From assembly GCA_012295275.1 (NCBI GenBank), contig CM022672.1:16043125-16107124 (forward strand): 64,000 nucleotides of DNA. The letters run 5' to 3'. The notes beneath the pieces were generated by a model, which was not told the DNA's origin, did no database searches, and was given only the letters and a program-made list of their open reading frames with translations. The first letter of the stretch is position 1, and each line of letters opens with the position of its first letter. Below, piece after piece: positions 37,625-50,240 of this stretch. The position numbers were made by a program, and so were the translations under genes. The DNA comes from Chrysomallon squamiferum. Lineage: Eukaryota > Mollusca > Gastropoda > Neomphalida > Peltospiridae.

Positions 37625-37779
37625 TTGTGTGAGTGAATGTGTGTAAGAATTTATATGTTTGAATGTATGTATACACAGATATATGTGTGTACACATATAT
37701 GTATGTGTATATATGTCTATAAATGTATATATGTGTGTTTGTGCACATGAATTTATATATATATATATACAAATAAGAA

Positions 37780-39761
37780 TATAAACACAAAACTTATAAG
37801 TAGGTACATACTTATAACTGAATACACAAAAACAAACACAGGTTTATTTTTGTACACATTCAAACCATTTTCACATGAACGCATCCAGACAAAAGTCACA
37901 CATGAGTGACACTGGACACACATGATTGCAATCACTGGTGTATGTTACAAGCATCATCATCTATGTTACTTCCCAGTTACACACAACCAGACACCTGAAC
38001 CTGTTCTGTTGATTAATTACCTTTCCTTTAATCTCCTATCTTCATACAGGTAAAGCAATACATTTTTCTGCTCATCTACCTTGCATTTTTTTTTTTTTTT
38101 TACCTTTATGGACTCATTTGTTTTTACCTTTAATTTTAAGTTTTATATGTTCATTGATACCCTCTTTTACATTATTACACCTTTATCATACTACCAGTAC
38201 TCACCTTTATAAATTCAAAGCTTCACCTGGACTCTTCAACCGAAATATATTTTAAAAACTATTCTTTTTAAGTAGGTCAGTACTGTATTAATTTCTAATA
38301 CGTAATTAACTGAGGTGTTTTGTTACCTGGTGAAACTGTGTGGTTGTTTTCTTGTGCGGTCATGCATGGAAACAACCGTTATAACTTTATCATGAAAGAC
38401 TTTATAGATATGTTGTTTTACTTTTGTTTTTAAATATTAGCAGCAATATATTTTGTAATCATATTTTTACAACTATAAAACTTAGAAATAAGTAGTTCTC
38501 TACATAATTTTTTTTTTTTTTTTAAACTATGAGTTGATAATGTATTCTGTACAAAGGTAGGCTTTAATAATAATTTAATGCTTAAGTTAATGCAACATTA
38601 TCATTACTTTTATTTTTTTTAAATTTTATTAAGGAAAACAAAACAAAATAGAAAAAAAAAAAATTGCTAAAAAAAACCCATATATAAACCTGTTTTATAA
38701 TCAAGTTCAGTGGTAAAACTGATAAACCGCAGAATAAACATTATGTTAATTTTTCATGCATTTTACTGTTTGTAATTTGCATATTTAAATGAACTCGAAT
38801 CATAAACATTGACACACATGACTGAAAAAATATCAAAATTTACACAAATGTGAAATGAAAAAAAAAAAAAAAAAAAGAAAAGAAATTTAATTTTTTATTC
38901 TGTAAATTCAAAAGAAAAAATAATAAATTGATGTTTTGGTATATTATTATATTTTTATTGCAGAATTTCTTCACATCTAAGAGATCATGATTTATGTTTT
39001 TTCTTTGCAGTGTTGTTAAATTTCATTTTAAATTATTGATAGTCTGCATCAATAACAACAGTGGCAAAAGAACAGTATTCAGGGTCACTGTTGCAATATT
39101 TAATATCCGCTATGTGTTATATTTATTTCAGAAATAAAATTATAAATTGGAAAAAAATAAAAGAAGAAAGAAGTTAAGCAATTATATATTTTAAAATTGA
39201 ATATTTTAAAGATTGAGGGGAAAAAATTAAAATTAAAGAAGAATTTTTTCTTAGCAGTTATTTATCTCAAAACTAAAAAAAAAACCTAACAGTTTAAAAA
39301 TATAAAATAAAAATATGAAGAAAATAATTGAAAATCATTAAATTATAAAAATAAAAAAATAAAATGAAAAAATGTTGAAAAAGTAACGAAGAAATATGAA
39401 GCAATATATATGGCATGTAAAAGGTGAAAAAAGAAAAAAGAATGTTTTTTGCTTGTTGTTGCTTTAAATTATGAAATATGATTTGGTTATTTGTTTAATA
39501 TTTCTGTTGATACATTCATGTTTTAATGTCTTATTTTACAAACAGAATTCCATTTTTCATATTTCTCTGACAAACTGACATTTTTAAGGTTTCAAACAAA
39601 CTTCAAAAGCATACCTTTCAAAAGTAACATACAAACACATACACACATCCTCAATTTCATAGTATCATCTTAGGTTAAACAGCAGGAAATATTTTATTAA
39701 TATAATGATATAGAGGCTTGTGCAGAAAAAAGTAACACAAACTTTCACATACATATTACTG

Positions 39762-39764
<3 letters not shown>
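37780..39764. other. AT-rich DNA, no supported gene
   Basis: A/T homopolymer runs at 38089-38101, 38511-38523 and 38859-38876. A short mixed patch at 38330-38395 has a weak minus-strand donor (CAG|GTAACA) and one open frame, but no good acceptor. Confidence 0.45.

Positions 39765-39845
<81 letters not shown>
39765..39845. repeat. (CT)40 microsatellite, 81 bp
   Basis: Perfect CT array followed by CTCC-rich DNA. Confidence 0.97.
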
Positions 39846-39848
<3 letters not shown>

Positions 39849-40159
39849 CCCCCATCTCCACTTTCCCTTTCCCTATTACAAGCTTAAAGTAATGGCAGTA
39901 TTTCCTTACTCTGCCTGCCTGCCTCTCAAGTGTCAGATGACATTGCAGAGAGGTGGACAGCTTGGAAACTTATCAAGTTTCTCTTCCTCACTCCCACTGC
40001 CTGCTACATTAAGATCACTGACTTCTTGCTTACTTACGTTCTCAAGTAGGTCATGGGTTATTAGGTCCACATTGTATAAAAAGATGCTCCCAATGTACGC
40101 CTCTTTTAAAGCTGTATAACCCATCTTGTGACTTGCTGTTTGTGTTTGAGAAGATATGT

Positions 40160-40164
<5 letters not shown>

Positions 40165-40214
<50 letters not shown>
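40165..40214. repeat. (TG)25 microsatellite
   Basis: Perfect TG array of 50 bases. Confidence 0.97.
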
Positions 40215-40215
<1 letters not shown>

Positions 40216-40219
40216 ATAG

Positions 40220-42590
40220 ACATAGATATGGAGACTGATCAAAAGAGATAGAGAGATAGAGAGAGAAAGAATACATATTTATTTCATTATACACAAGCAG
40301 ACTATTGAAATGAACTGTCTGTATGGTTGTGTCTTTAGGTTTATTTTATATCTATAAAAAAATTGATATTATATCTGTAACTGATTAGAAAACTGGCTAC
40401 GACTATGAACGAAATAAGCTGAGACAGACAGACAGACAGAAATGGCATAAAAAGAGTAATAAAGATAAAAGAATTTTGTTCTAAAGCAACAAACAAATCA
40501 TAATTTATTACAAATGTCTTTAAACATTTTCTTTAGAATCTTTTAATCCTTGTGTTTCCAAGATGTAAAAATGTGCAAAATGCATAGCTGTTTCCTTCCT
40601 GAAATCTCAATCAATAAGCTACATTCCTAGCACAGTGCACCATGTCTGACAAATTCAATTTAAAAAAGGTATTCGAAGGAAAAAAAAATTAAATGGATTA
40701 CAACATCAAACACAATCTCCATCAAGTTTATCCTCTAACTTAAAGAAGTTATATCAGAAAAAGGCACCAGATGTTGTGGAATGCTGTAGGATAACTTCAA
40801 AACTTCACTAATTTCATTCCAGAGATTTTTATTTCACTTGGTATGAAGAACAACACAGAATTCTTTTTCAGAAATTGTATTAATGTAATAAATAACACAG
40901 AACATTAGTCATCATTATCTGCAGAGGCTAAAAGGAAGATGGGTTAGAGGTCAAGGTAAGATGAAGATTACCTACAAGAAAGTATGTCTTTAATTAACTA
41001 AAAACAGAAATTGTCCTGATATGATATTTTAAATTAATTTATAGTAGTGGTGGTAGCAGTAGTAGTAGCAGTGGTAAAAGTAGTAGTAATAGTAACTGTA
41101 GTGGTGGTGGTAGTAGGAGAAGTTGCAGGAATATTATTAATAGTAAATTTATAGAACTATGTACTTGCAAAAAAAAATTACATATTTGAAATTAAAACCT
41201 TAGTTGTAAAGAAAGCTTTCATCACAGAATATATATTATTTCAGAAATAATTTATGTCTCAACATAGGCAACTTCAAACTGTAAATTGTATTTTTTTGTT
41301 AAATCCTTATATTTTTTTTTTTTTTTTTTTTTAGTGAAACAACTGTTCTCCATTATTTGTTATTCCATCTCTTTCTCTATCATTCGTTACTTTTATCAAT
41401 CTCTCTGTCTGCTGCAAGTAATAAAAGTTTTTCTTTCTTTCTTTGAGAAAGCAAAGAAAGAAATAAAATTAAAAAAAAAAGAAAAAAAAAGTCATTCACT
41501 AAACTAAATTCTTTATCTAGGTTTTTTGAAATCTGAAACCAGATTTCAGACATGTTTAATTTTTCAAACAGAACAGCAATGGAACATTGGAGAGACTGTC
41601 ATTACATCTGGTATGCACAGATATTGAGAGTTTCTTTCTTTCCTTTTTTTTTTTTCTCTTTCTTTTTTTTTTCTTTGATGAACTAGTAAATCATAAGATT
41701 TAGGGTCTTTGTTTTCATTTTTCCATTTAACAAGAGAAAGCTGACATGCTATTCTTCTACATTTCTGACATGTGAACATTAATAATTCATTGAACCAAAT
41801 TATCTGCAACAGGAGACAATGTACACCTGTGGAAATTGGTTTGGTCATGCGAGTTTTCAGATAATCACATTGTTGTTCTGAGATTGTTGTTATTGAAATT
41901 ATTGCTATTATTACTACTGAAATTTTTATTGTTATTATTATTATTATTATTATCTTCATTCAAATTTTTGTTGTTGTTGTTGTCCAGTTATCAAATTGTT
42001 ATTGGTAGTAATATCATCATCATCATCATCATCATTTTTATCATCATTAACAAATAATTATTATTTCCTTTATGATTATTATTACTCTTTTTATCAGATC
42101 TTTATATTATCAAATTATTATTATCGCTATTGTTATCATCATCATCATCATTTAAACAAAAACAATTATTCTAGAAGCAGCATGAATTATAGTGAGATAA
42201 TAACAATCAATTAATTACACATAAACAAAATACTTTTTTTTCTTCTAAAATATAAACTCTGTATTTATTATAATAATATCTGTATTTATCTTGTTGACGT
42301 ATTATTATGCAAAAAAACACACACAAATGATGAATTTCATTTATCACATAACCTGTCAGTTTAGTTTTATTTAAGTAATAAACAAAACTGTAAAATGACA
42401 ACTTATTTCTGCTAGTGAATACATATACACATTGCACCTCACCTGAAAAAACAACCTGTCACTGTATATGTATGAAATGTCTAACCTTCAAAATAAATTC
42501 TGCAGCTAAAACAAACAAGTAAAAAAACACTCGTAGATTAAATGACTGTTAAATTCACATTTAATCAAACGAAAAACAACAACAACTGGA
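40220..42590. other. AT-rich DNA with TAG, TTA and ATC repeats, no supported gene
   Basis: Includes TAG/GTG trinucleotides at 41041-41115, poly(T) at 41312-41332 and TTA/ATC stretches at 41900-42150. A very short plus-strand exon-like block at 40935-40950 is not convincing. Confidence 0.45.
42012..42035. repeat. (ATC)8 microsatellite
   Basis: Perfect trinucleotide array. Confidence 0.93.
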
Positions 42591-42639
42591 ATTCAGAACA
42601 CCAATGTAAGTGAGGGAAAATACAGTGAATTCAATTTTT

Positions 42640-42890
42640 GCCTGAACTGAAACATGACTAAAATGAAATGAAAGACATGACTGAAGTGAACTGAGATTAA
42701 AATGTCTGAAATGAAACATAACCGAAATGAAACATGACTGGAAAGAATCATAACTAAAATAAAGCTTGTCTGAAATGAAAAGAAAAATACAACTAAAATG
42801 AATTGTGACTGAAATGAAACATAAATTACAACTGAAATGAATTGTGACTGGAGTGAAACATGACTGGAGTGAAACATAAATTATGTCACC
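42640..42890. repeat. Degenerate minisatellite ('tgaaatgaaacatgac' family)
   Basis: About a dozen irregular copies of a 15-22-base unit based on 'gactgaaatgaaacat', ending at 'gaaacataaatt'. It gives an S/F/V-rich stop-free peptide on the minus strand that is a repeat product. Confidence 0.8.
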
Positions 42891-42899
42891 AACCTAAAC

Positions 42900-44390
42900 A
42901 AGAACAAGTCAGTGGCCTGCAAACACTGCTGAAAATTTTCATAATTTATGTGAGGAAATAAATTTCATTTCAGTGAATGTTGAATTTTATTTCCTTGAAT
43001 TTTACAGTTTTGTTTGTCATTAAATGTAGCTGAAATAAAGACTCAGAAACAAAATTTGTCAATATCAACAGCAATAAACATAGCCATGTTTGTAAACACT
43101 TTTGACAGTTACAAGTATTTTATGAAACTGGTATATAATTTGCACATTCATGTCTCCAAACAGATGATTGATTTATGTGCTGCTTATGCAGTTATATGAT
43201 ATAAACAGTCTGTTTCATGAAAAATTAAAACTTGAAGTGGTTTTACCCCCTACAACCAGTGAATTACATAGGTCAAAACTTGTTCTACATTTAATTCAAT
43301 TTTATAACTGACACTGGAAAATTACCTGTGGCAACTTATGGTTTTTTTTGTTTTACTTATTTATTTAAATTTTCATTTGCATATTACATAATGCAAGCAA
43401 GACTTTTGTTTTTCACAAAAAAACACTGACTTCAGTTCAAAAGACTGAAACTCATTTTGCCAATACTGCATCAGTCCAACTTTAGTTTTTATTATTATAC
43501 AGTTGCATTCATTATTATTATTTATTATTACATCATGCTTTACATTCATTTTCTAACAGTCAGGAGAGTACATTCCACTGTCTTTAATAAACTAGTGGTA
43601 AATAGCTGGCTGGATTGGGAAAAAAATCCAAAGAGAGTGCTCAGCAGGACTGTCTTGTTAACATATCAGTTTACAGAAATTCACATACAACAACAGATTT
43701 TCATGTTTTTAACCTTCTAGATGCTGTGTCAATGAAAATATATGGATACAGCATTAAATGAAAACTAATTTCAGAAAAAATGTCCTTGCTTTTAATCTGT
43801 TTGCATTAACTACGTAGATATGATCATGTGACAGTTGTGGGGAACTATTCAGAACTGGAATTACATAATAGGAACTTTAAAAGTGTCGGTCCTTGAACAA
43901 GAAGGAACTTGTTACAATTATGCTCTGTTAGAAGAATAAAATGAAAATACAGATAAAAGAAATAAACTATATTGTAACGATTCTAGCATACAAGTGTCTA
44001 GTATTAACAATAACAGGTAAAAGTTGTGTGAAGAACTGGCTAGAACTGGAAATGACCAAAACTGAAGTTTATGAAAGATTGATCTGTCACATCTTAGCAC
44101 TGTGAGAAGACTACATTGAAAATATAGACTTAAGGTGTATTGTCAGGTATTTGCACTGGTGTCCTGGGGTGACAGGTCAGTGGGTGTATCACTGTAAATG
44201 ACAACACCTGTTTGTACAAATAGCTTCATACAGGAGGTGTTTGCTTAAACAGATTCAGATTAGTCTCCATTGTTTTGTTGTGTGACTTCTCTCCTTTCTT
44301 TTTCTTGGGTTTGTTATGGCACACATTGCCATGTGCAAAGCAGTGCATGTGTGAGTGAGTGAGTGAGTGCATTTCTTAATGCTTGGACAA
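42900..44390. other. AT-rich DNA, no gene seen
   Basis: Mixed but unremarkable sequence. The 60-90-codon open stretches here carry no splice support. Confidence 0.4.
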
Positions 44391-44399
44391 ACATAGATA

Positions 44400-44402
<3 letters not shown>

Positions 44403-44452
<50 letters not shown>
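44403..44452. repeat. (CA)25 microsatellite
   Basis: Perfect CA array of 50 bases. Confidence 0.97.
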
Positions 44453-44455
<3 letters not shown>

Positions 44456-44854
44456 AACCCATACATGCATGAACAAAAATATAAAACCAGAGTACACACA
44501 TATGCCCAGACATACATCCATATTATACTGTACACTACAAACATAAACTTATGTCATACATATGTGCAATATACACATATACAGAAGCACTCCATATAGA
44601 TATATGCATGGACAAATATACATGGAATACATATAAATGTATGAACACAAACAAAAAAGCATGCATGTGCACACATATCCACATAAATGTATGTTTTGTT
44701 TGTGTGTTTGTGGGATATTTGTGCTAATTACAGTAAATCATTTATTGACATGTTTGTTTTTGTTTTTACAATTTATAATCACCATTGCTGCTGTCACCAC
44801 TAGCTGTTAGGGTTGTCATCACTATTAATTATTTTCTGCAGTCTCAAAGCTAAA

Positions 44855-44970
44855 CTGAAATGTAATGAACAGAACCAAACTGAAATGAACTAAACTGAAC
44901 AGGATTTAAATGAACCAAACTAAACTAAACCAAACCCAAATGAACTGAAACTGAAATGAACAGAACTGAA
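44855..44970. repeat. Degenerate minisatellite ('aactgaaatgaac' family)
   Basis: Irregular copies of a 10-13-base unit ('aaactgaaatgaac', 'aaccaaactaaac') resembling the array at 42640-42890, so the two may share an origin. Confidence 0.75.
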
Positions 44971-45099
44971 GTAAATATTATTAAAATTCATAATACAAAA
45001 ATTAAAATTAAATTTAAAAAAAAAAAAAAAAAAAAGTAAACCAAATTTAAACCAAACTTGACTCCACCAAAAAAAAAAAGAGAAAAAAAAAAATGAAGA

Positions 45100-45500
45100 A
45101 AGAGAAGCCAAACACTTTCAAAGAGAAAACACGCAGACTTGACAATCATTGGCGACTAAGAGACGATTTTCTTTACTTATTACCTTTTTATCATTATAAC
45201 CAGGTGAACTCCAGAGTAATTTTTTTTGTCAGTGAGAGTTTGCTAACTGTCTTGAGTATACTTTGGCGACAAAGATGTTTTCTTGGTACCCAAGTAAGAG
45301 TGTTGAGCTCTTGGTTTGTGTCAACAAACCCACCACATGTGCACAATTCAGTGCGACACAAAGCTTTGAATTAAAATGACAGCCTGACAACACTGCCACA
45401 ATTCACGGAAACAGATGCAGGTTCATCGTCACCACCGTGTACAAGACAAACAGAAACCCACCGCTTGCTCGAACACTTCGTTTTGATGTTGTTAACAAGG
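45100..45500. other. Mixed-sequence island, possible conserved non-coding or exon-bearing DNA
   Basis: A CpG-containing, repeat-poor block between A-runs. It is open for 93 codons on the plus strand (45093-45374) and has a donor-like CAA|GTAAGAG at 45290. The peptide resembles nothing I know, and no good acceptor fits the frame. Confidence 0.25.
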
Positions 45501-45792
45501 TGTGAGAGAAAAAAGGAAATAAATTTTATTTTTAGTTATTGTTTTATATTATAAAAGAAATAAAAAAACAAACAAAAAAAAACAACAACTAAATAATTGG
45601 TGCAAAATCCAACAAAAAGAAGTCTTGGTTTTGACTTTTAGTTTTTAGTTTTAAATTTTAAATTATAAAATAAATAATAAAAAAAACAACTCCTAACGGG
45701 AAAAAAAAAAGATGTTTTGGTTTTGTGTTTTTTTTTTTTTTTTTTTTCTAAATTTTAAATTATAAAACAAACAAGAAAAAACCCCTAAAAGG

Positions 45793-46090
45793 CAGATATT
45801 GCTAATGCAATGTAGATATAGATAGTACAATATAGATATTGCTAATACAATGTAGATATTGCTAATCCAATGCAGATAATGTAACAATACAGCATAGATA
45901 TAGATAGTACAATGTAGATATAGATAGTACAATGTAGATATTGATAGTACAATGTAGATATAGATAGTACAATGTAGATATAGACAGTACACTGTAGATA
46001 CTGCTAATGCAATGCAGATATTGCTAATGCAATGTAGATATAGATAATACAATGTAGATATAGATAATACAATGTAGATATTGTTAATGA
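45793..46090. repeat. 20-bp minisatellite, about 15 copies
   Basis: The unit 'aatgtagatatagatagtac' repeats at 20-base steps (45911, 45931, 45951 and so on) with a variant 'gatattgctaatgc'. One unit near 45870-45890 is interrupted. Because 20 is not a multiple of 3, the minus-strand translation cycles every 60 bases, giving a repetitive L/Y/I/C/H peptide that is not a gene. Confidence 0.93.
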
Positions 46091-46094
46091 AAGT

Positions 46095-46619
46095 ATATAA
46101 AGATATTACAATGTTCACAATGGCAAGTCAATATTAATATCATAATGTAAATATAAGCATCTATATTTTAATATAGATATTATATTACAACTGTAGATGT
46201 TGGAAATTTAATGTGAAAACTTATAATGTTATTTAAATACAAAAATGTGGATGCATAAATTGAAATTTAGATACTGAAAACTTAATACAACAAAAGATAT
46301 ATTTGAGATGTAATTAAAATTCATGGTGAATATATATATATAATATTAAAACAAATATAATGTACCATACTTAAGTACCTCTGACAAAACTAAATAAATG
46401 TTGAAAGTGTCAATCTAATGTATATAAAGTGAAAACATATACTCAAAAAAAGGATATCAACACTGAATATATCAAATGTAAATGACTTATAACCTGAAAA
46501 AACAAACAACAAAACAAGAAGAACAAAACTGACTGACTGAAAGATTGCTGTTGATGTTGTAATGAATATAACTCTTTTTTATATACTTTTCTAAATAAAA
46601 TAAAAAAGTAAACAAAGTA

Positions 46620-46655
<36 letters not shown>

Positions 46656-47730
46656 AAAATATTAGGCTTTTCATATGCCTATAAATTATTACATTACTAA
46701 AGCAATAGATTTAAAAAAAAAAATTAAAATTAAAAAATGTATATATATATATATATAATTAATTATTGATCACAAATTTATACATTAACCTGACATTTCC
46801 ATTCTGCAGGCATCAAATTCAGTAATAATTTCAAACTTGGACAGATGTTCTTCCAAACCGTATTTGAAAATATATTTATATCATTAAAAAAAGAAGAAGA
46901 TATATCACATAACATATATCTTCATCAAACTGAATTGGATGATTCCTAGAATTTTGTTTGTTTTTGTTGTTTTTTTTGTTAAAATTTTCAATTTAGAATA
47001 ATTCACAATTTTATGTCTCTAAGTTTGGCTACTAAAATACCTTCTGAAAAAAGATAAAAAGAATTTTATGTAACTGCAAGTCAACAATCACACTTGTTGA
47101 ATGGCCAGTCCTATCTCTTGATAAAATATTATCAGTTATCTTTTTCTTAGACACAGAACAGGTGGGCGCCTTTTATGTGGGACAGTGGGTAAAAAATATT
47201 ACCACAACTGTCATGAAGATAAAACCTAGCATCAGAGGAGAGATGCAATGTTAACATCTTAAAACATGGACGTTTTTACTAATGAATTTATTTAATTATC
47301 TTTGTTTTATTAATGTTTAATTTTTTTTTTTTTTTTTTCCCGTTCATTTATTTTATTTTGTTTCATGAAATTTTATTTTATTATTTAATTTCTATTTCTT
47401 CAAAGTTTAATTTTTTTTTTTTATTCTATATTAATTTATTTCATCTTCAATCAGATAAAAATATGAGATCAAAAAAGTTCTCAAGATAAATAAATAAATA
47501 ATTAATATAGTGAAATGTAATTTAATTAATACAACTAATTAGCTATTCAATATTTTTTAAAAACACTTTTACTGATGATTAACCATACATTAATCAATAT
47601 ATCTAACCCAATAAAAAATAATTTACATTAAAATTTAATGAAAAATGTCCTTGTCATGAATTTTATCTCATTGTATGACCTCTTACATTTCCCACAATTC
47701 TCTATTATACACATTTTATCTTTTTTCAGA
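46095..47730. other. AT-rich DNA, no supported gene
   Basis: Includes a TG array at 46625-46652, TA at 46740-46757 and poly(T) at 47321-47338. A strong minus-strand acceptor near 47046 leads into only 12 open codons and then a stop, without a donor. Confidence 0.45.
46625..46652. repeat. (TG)14 microsatellite
   Basis: Perfect TG array. Confidence 0.95.
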
Positions 47731-47734
47731 TAAC

Positions 47735-47815
47735 CAGCTTTAACTCATTACTTTTTGAATCAAAGGCCATTACATCTAAATGTCTATATAATATTGTTTA
47801 AGTAACGCACCATGT
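47735..47815 (-). mobile_element. tRNA-like SINE head, decayed copy 1
   Basis: The reverse complement reads TATATAGACATTTAGATG, TAATGGCCTTTGATTCAAAA, similar to the copy at 47925-47985. GCCTTTGATTC resembles a Pol III B box. The A box is lost or unreadable. Confidence 0.4.
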
Positions 47816-47924
47816 CAATGAAATCAATAATTAATTTTAATGAATCTCAATTATGTATGAACTTATATTAATGGTTATTAGTTATCACATGATTTTTAAA
47901 ACCTATTTTTGAGCTTTGATCCTT

Positions 47925-47985
47925 AGACCTATCACATCTCAGATAAATGTCTAAACCATTCAGCTAACCATTATCCCATATCAGT
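47925..47985 (-). mobile_element. tRNA-like SINE head, copy 2
   Basis: The reverse complement reads GATAATGGTTAGCTGAATGG, TTTAGACATTTATCTGAGAT, GTGATAGGTCTAAGGATCAA. It has an A-box-like TTAGCTGAATGG and a B-box-like AAGGATCAAAGC with tRNA-like spacing, plus the anticodon-arm-like middle. It differs from the head near 2010. No SINE body is recognised next to it. Too diverged to be a working tRNA gene. Confidence 0.5.
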
Positions 47986-48566
47986 AATAAAATAATTTAT
48001 GAAATTACTTGTTTTTTATTGTCACCAAATTGTGTTCAGTGTAACAGTAAAAGTGCAATTAACATGTTTGACATTTTCATAAAGAAGTTCGAAGGATGAT
48101 AATTATGGTAATTGAGAAACAGAGAGAATAATGTATGGGTTGTAGTCTTCACCCATATAACTTTATTATAGAAACAAAAATCAAAGCCTCAGAATCCTGC
48201 TTTAAATAATCTTTCAATAATAATAATATTTTCATCATATCAACTATCTTTTAGATTAAATATAATACAAGTAATACAAATACTGCAAATTCCAGTGGAA
48301 ATTTGATAATCACCTTAATAAACATTTGTAAGTTAAAACTCCACAACATTCAAACACTTGATTAATGTAAGCATCTGCATTACTGGCAACAGCATCACCA
48401 CACTTTCTAGTGTCCAGACAAGACATAGCAACTGGGCTGGCAATTAACCCACAGAGTGTCACAACTTAACAATACCTAATACAGTGTTTTGTATTACCCA
48501 TGTGAAGAGGCTCTACACTCTGATGTTAACAGCTCCTTACAATACACAGTTTTAATTCTTGTTACC

Positions 48567-48810
48567 TGCAACCTTATCAATACAACCATCTGTATTATCT
48601 GAACAGGATGACTTCCTTTTCCTTTTATCTCTGTTACTAACAGTCATCCTTAAGTTACAAATAATATCTGAAGTAAAAAATTATCAACAGCGACCTGATG
48701 AATACAACCATCTCTATTATCTGAAGAGGAATACTTCTTTTACCTTTTATCTTTATTACTATCAATCACCCATACCTGAACTTTCGTCATCTGCAACCAT
48801 ATTAATCACA
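48567..48810. repeat. Tandem duplication with 122-bp spacing
   Basis: 'tacaaccatct.tattatctga' occurs at 48581 and 48703, followed in both by '.a.aggat.acttcttttaccttttatct' and 'ttacta.ca.tca.cc'. A partial third copy starts at about 48793 ('ctgcaaccatatt'). Confidence 0.8.
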
Positions 48811-49284
48811 CAACAAATATGTTACCTGCCACAAAACGTCTGCTATTTCCAGTAGTTGGTGTATGCAGAGGACAATGGTTGACATGTCAACACAAATTCC
48901 ATGGTTGTCAGTGTTAAAATCAGTGTTGTCATCTTCAGTGGGCAAGCTGCATATCACAGTGTTTTTAAACTGAACATCTGGCTCAGTGCAGATCAATATA
49001 TTGTGAATATAAAATAATGTAAGCACAAACTAAAATTTACTAACATATAACAGCTTCAAGGTAATTGTATTCTTGTCATTTTAATATTTTAAAATAAAAA
49101 AATATAAAAAATATATTACAATTTTAAATTTTGCATTTATCATCTGATTTTAAAAAAAATTATTTTACTGCTTGACGAAATGTTCTTCCACTGTATTATT
49201 GTATGTAATGATAGATTAAGTATTAGAACAGCAAAATCAGATACATAATATAAGGTAAAATAATATGGCATAACAACATATAAT

Positions 49285-49287
<3 letters not shown>

Positions 49288-49330
<43 letters not shown>

Positions 49331-49347
49331 TACACACACACACACAT
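49288..49347. repeat. (TA)12-(CA)17 compound microsatellite
   Basis: TA units to 49311, then CA units with one TA interruption. Confidence 0.95.
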
Positions 49348-50150
49348 TTGTACAAAAATTAATATTCAAACTCCATAATGAAATTGTACATCTATACATT
49401 TATACATATGCCAGTATGTATGTCCTGAACACTTTTAAAAAGGGAATACTGTTTACAGCATTATTATATATTTTATTCAACAGATTGATTAAACTCCGTC
49501 TGTTTTATAAACCACCAGCACATAATTCATAGTATTTTAGTTATGCAATTATTTTTATGCCTTGCTTGCATTTGAAAAACAAATCACAATATTGCTTTCT
49601 GCCACATATTTCATAAATGATCAAACAAATTAACATTTAGTATCCTCTGTGATAATGTTCACTAGTGATTTTTTTCTTTCATCTATTTGTAATGATCTTT
49701 TGGTCTTGACCTATTTTTAAAAAGGTGAAAAAAAAAAGAGAAAAAAGGGAAGGCCAATACATGATACTGAATTTGTTCTCCACCTGAAATACCTGTCAGA
49801 TTGATAGACAGGAGGTTGGTGTTTTAGTCCTTATAAATACTGAACTTTCAGTGTGTCATGACAGAAAAAAAAAAAAAAAAAAAATAGTAATAGTAATAGT
49901 AATAATATGAAATAAAAAAAAATAAAAATGAAATAAAAAAAATGGTACAACACAAGAGTACTTACTCTCAATAGGTGTAAGATTTGGGAAAAAAAGGGAA
50001 GATCTTCCGATAATAATATATGATCCTGGTGGAAAGTAGATAACCATTTTTGATCTAATAATACACATTTTTCAGTGTGTTGTGTTACTTACGTTATAGA
50101 ACTAAGTACCATTATCTAATCCTGTTTTTGTTGTTCTGTCATATATCTGC

Positions 50151-50176
50151 CACACACACACACACACACACACACA
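50151..50176. repeat. (CA)13 microsatellite
   Basis: Perfect CA array. A complementary (TG)14 array follows 37 bases later, so the pair can form a hairpin. Confidence 0.95.
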
Positions 50177-50209
50177 AACAAACAAAAACACAAACAAACA
50201 TGTCTGTGT

Positions 50210-50212
<3 letters not shown>

Positions 50213-50240
<28 letters not shown>
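50213..50240. repeat. (TG)14 microsatellite
   Basis: Perfect TG array, the second arm of the inverted pair with 50151-50176. Confidence 0.95.

Noticed and set aside
45693-46118. 141-codon minus-strand open stretch with repeated YLYLHC
   Set aside because: Translation of the 20-bp minisatellite, not a gene.
47020-47046. Strong minus-strand acceptor CTTTTTATCTTTTTTCAG
   Set aside because: All frames stop within about 12 codons and no donor lies before the stop.
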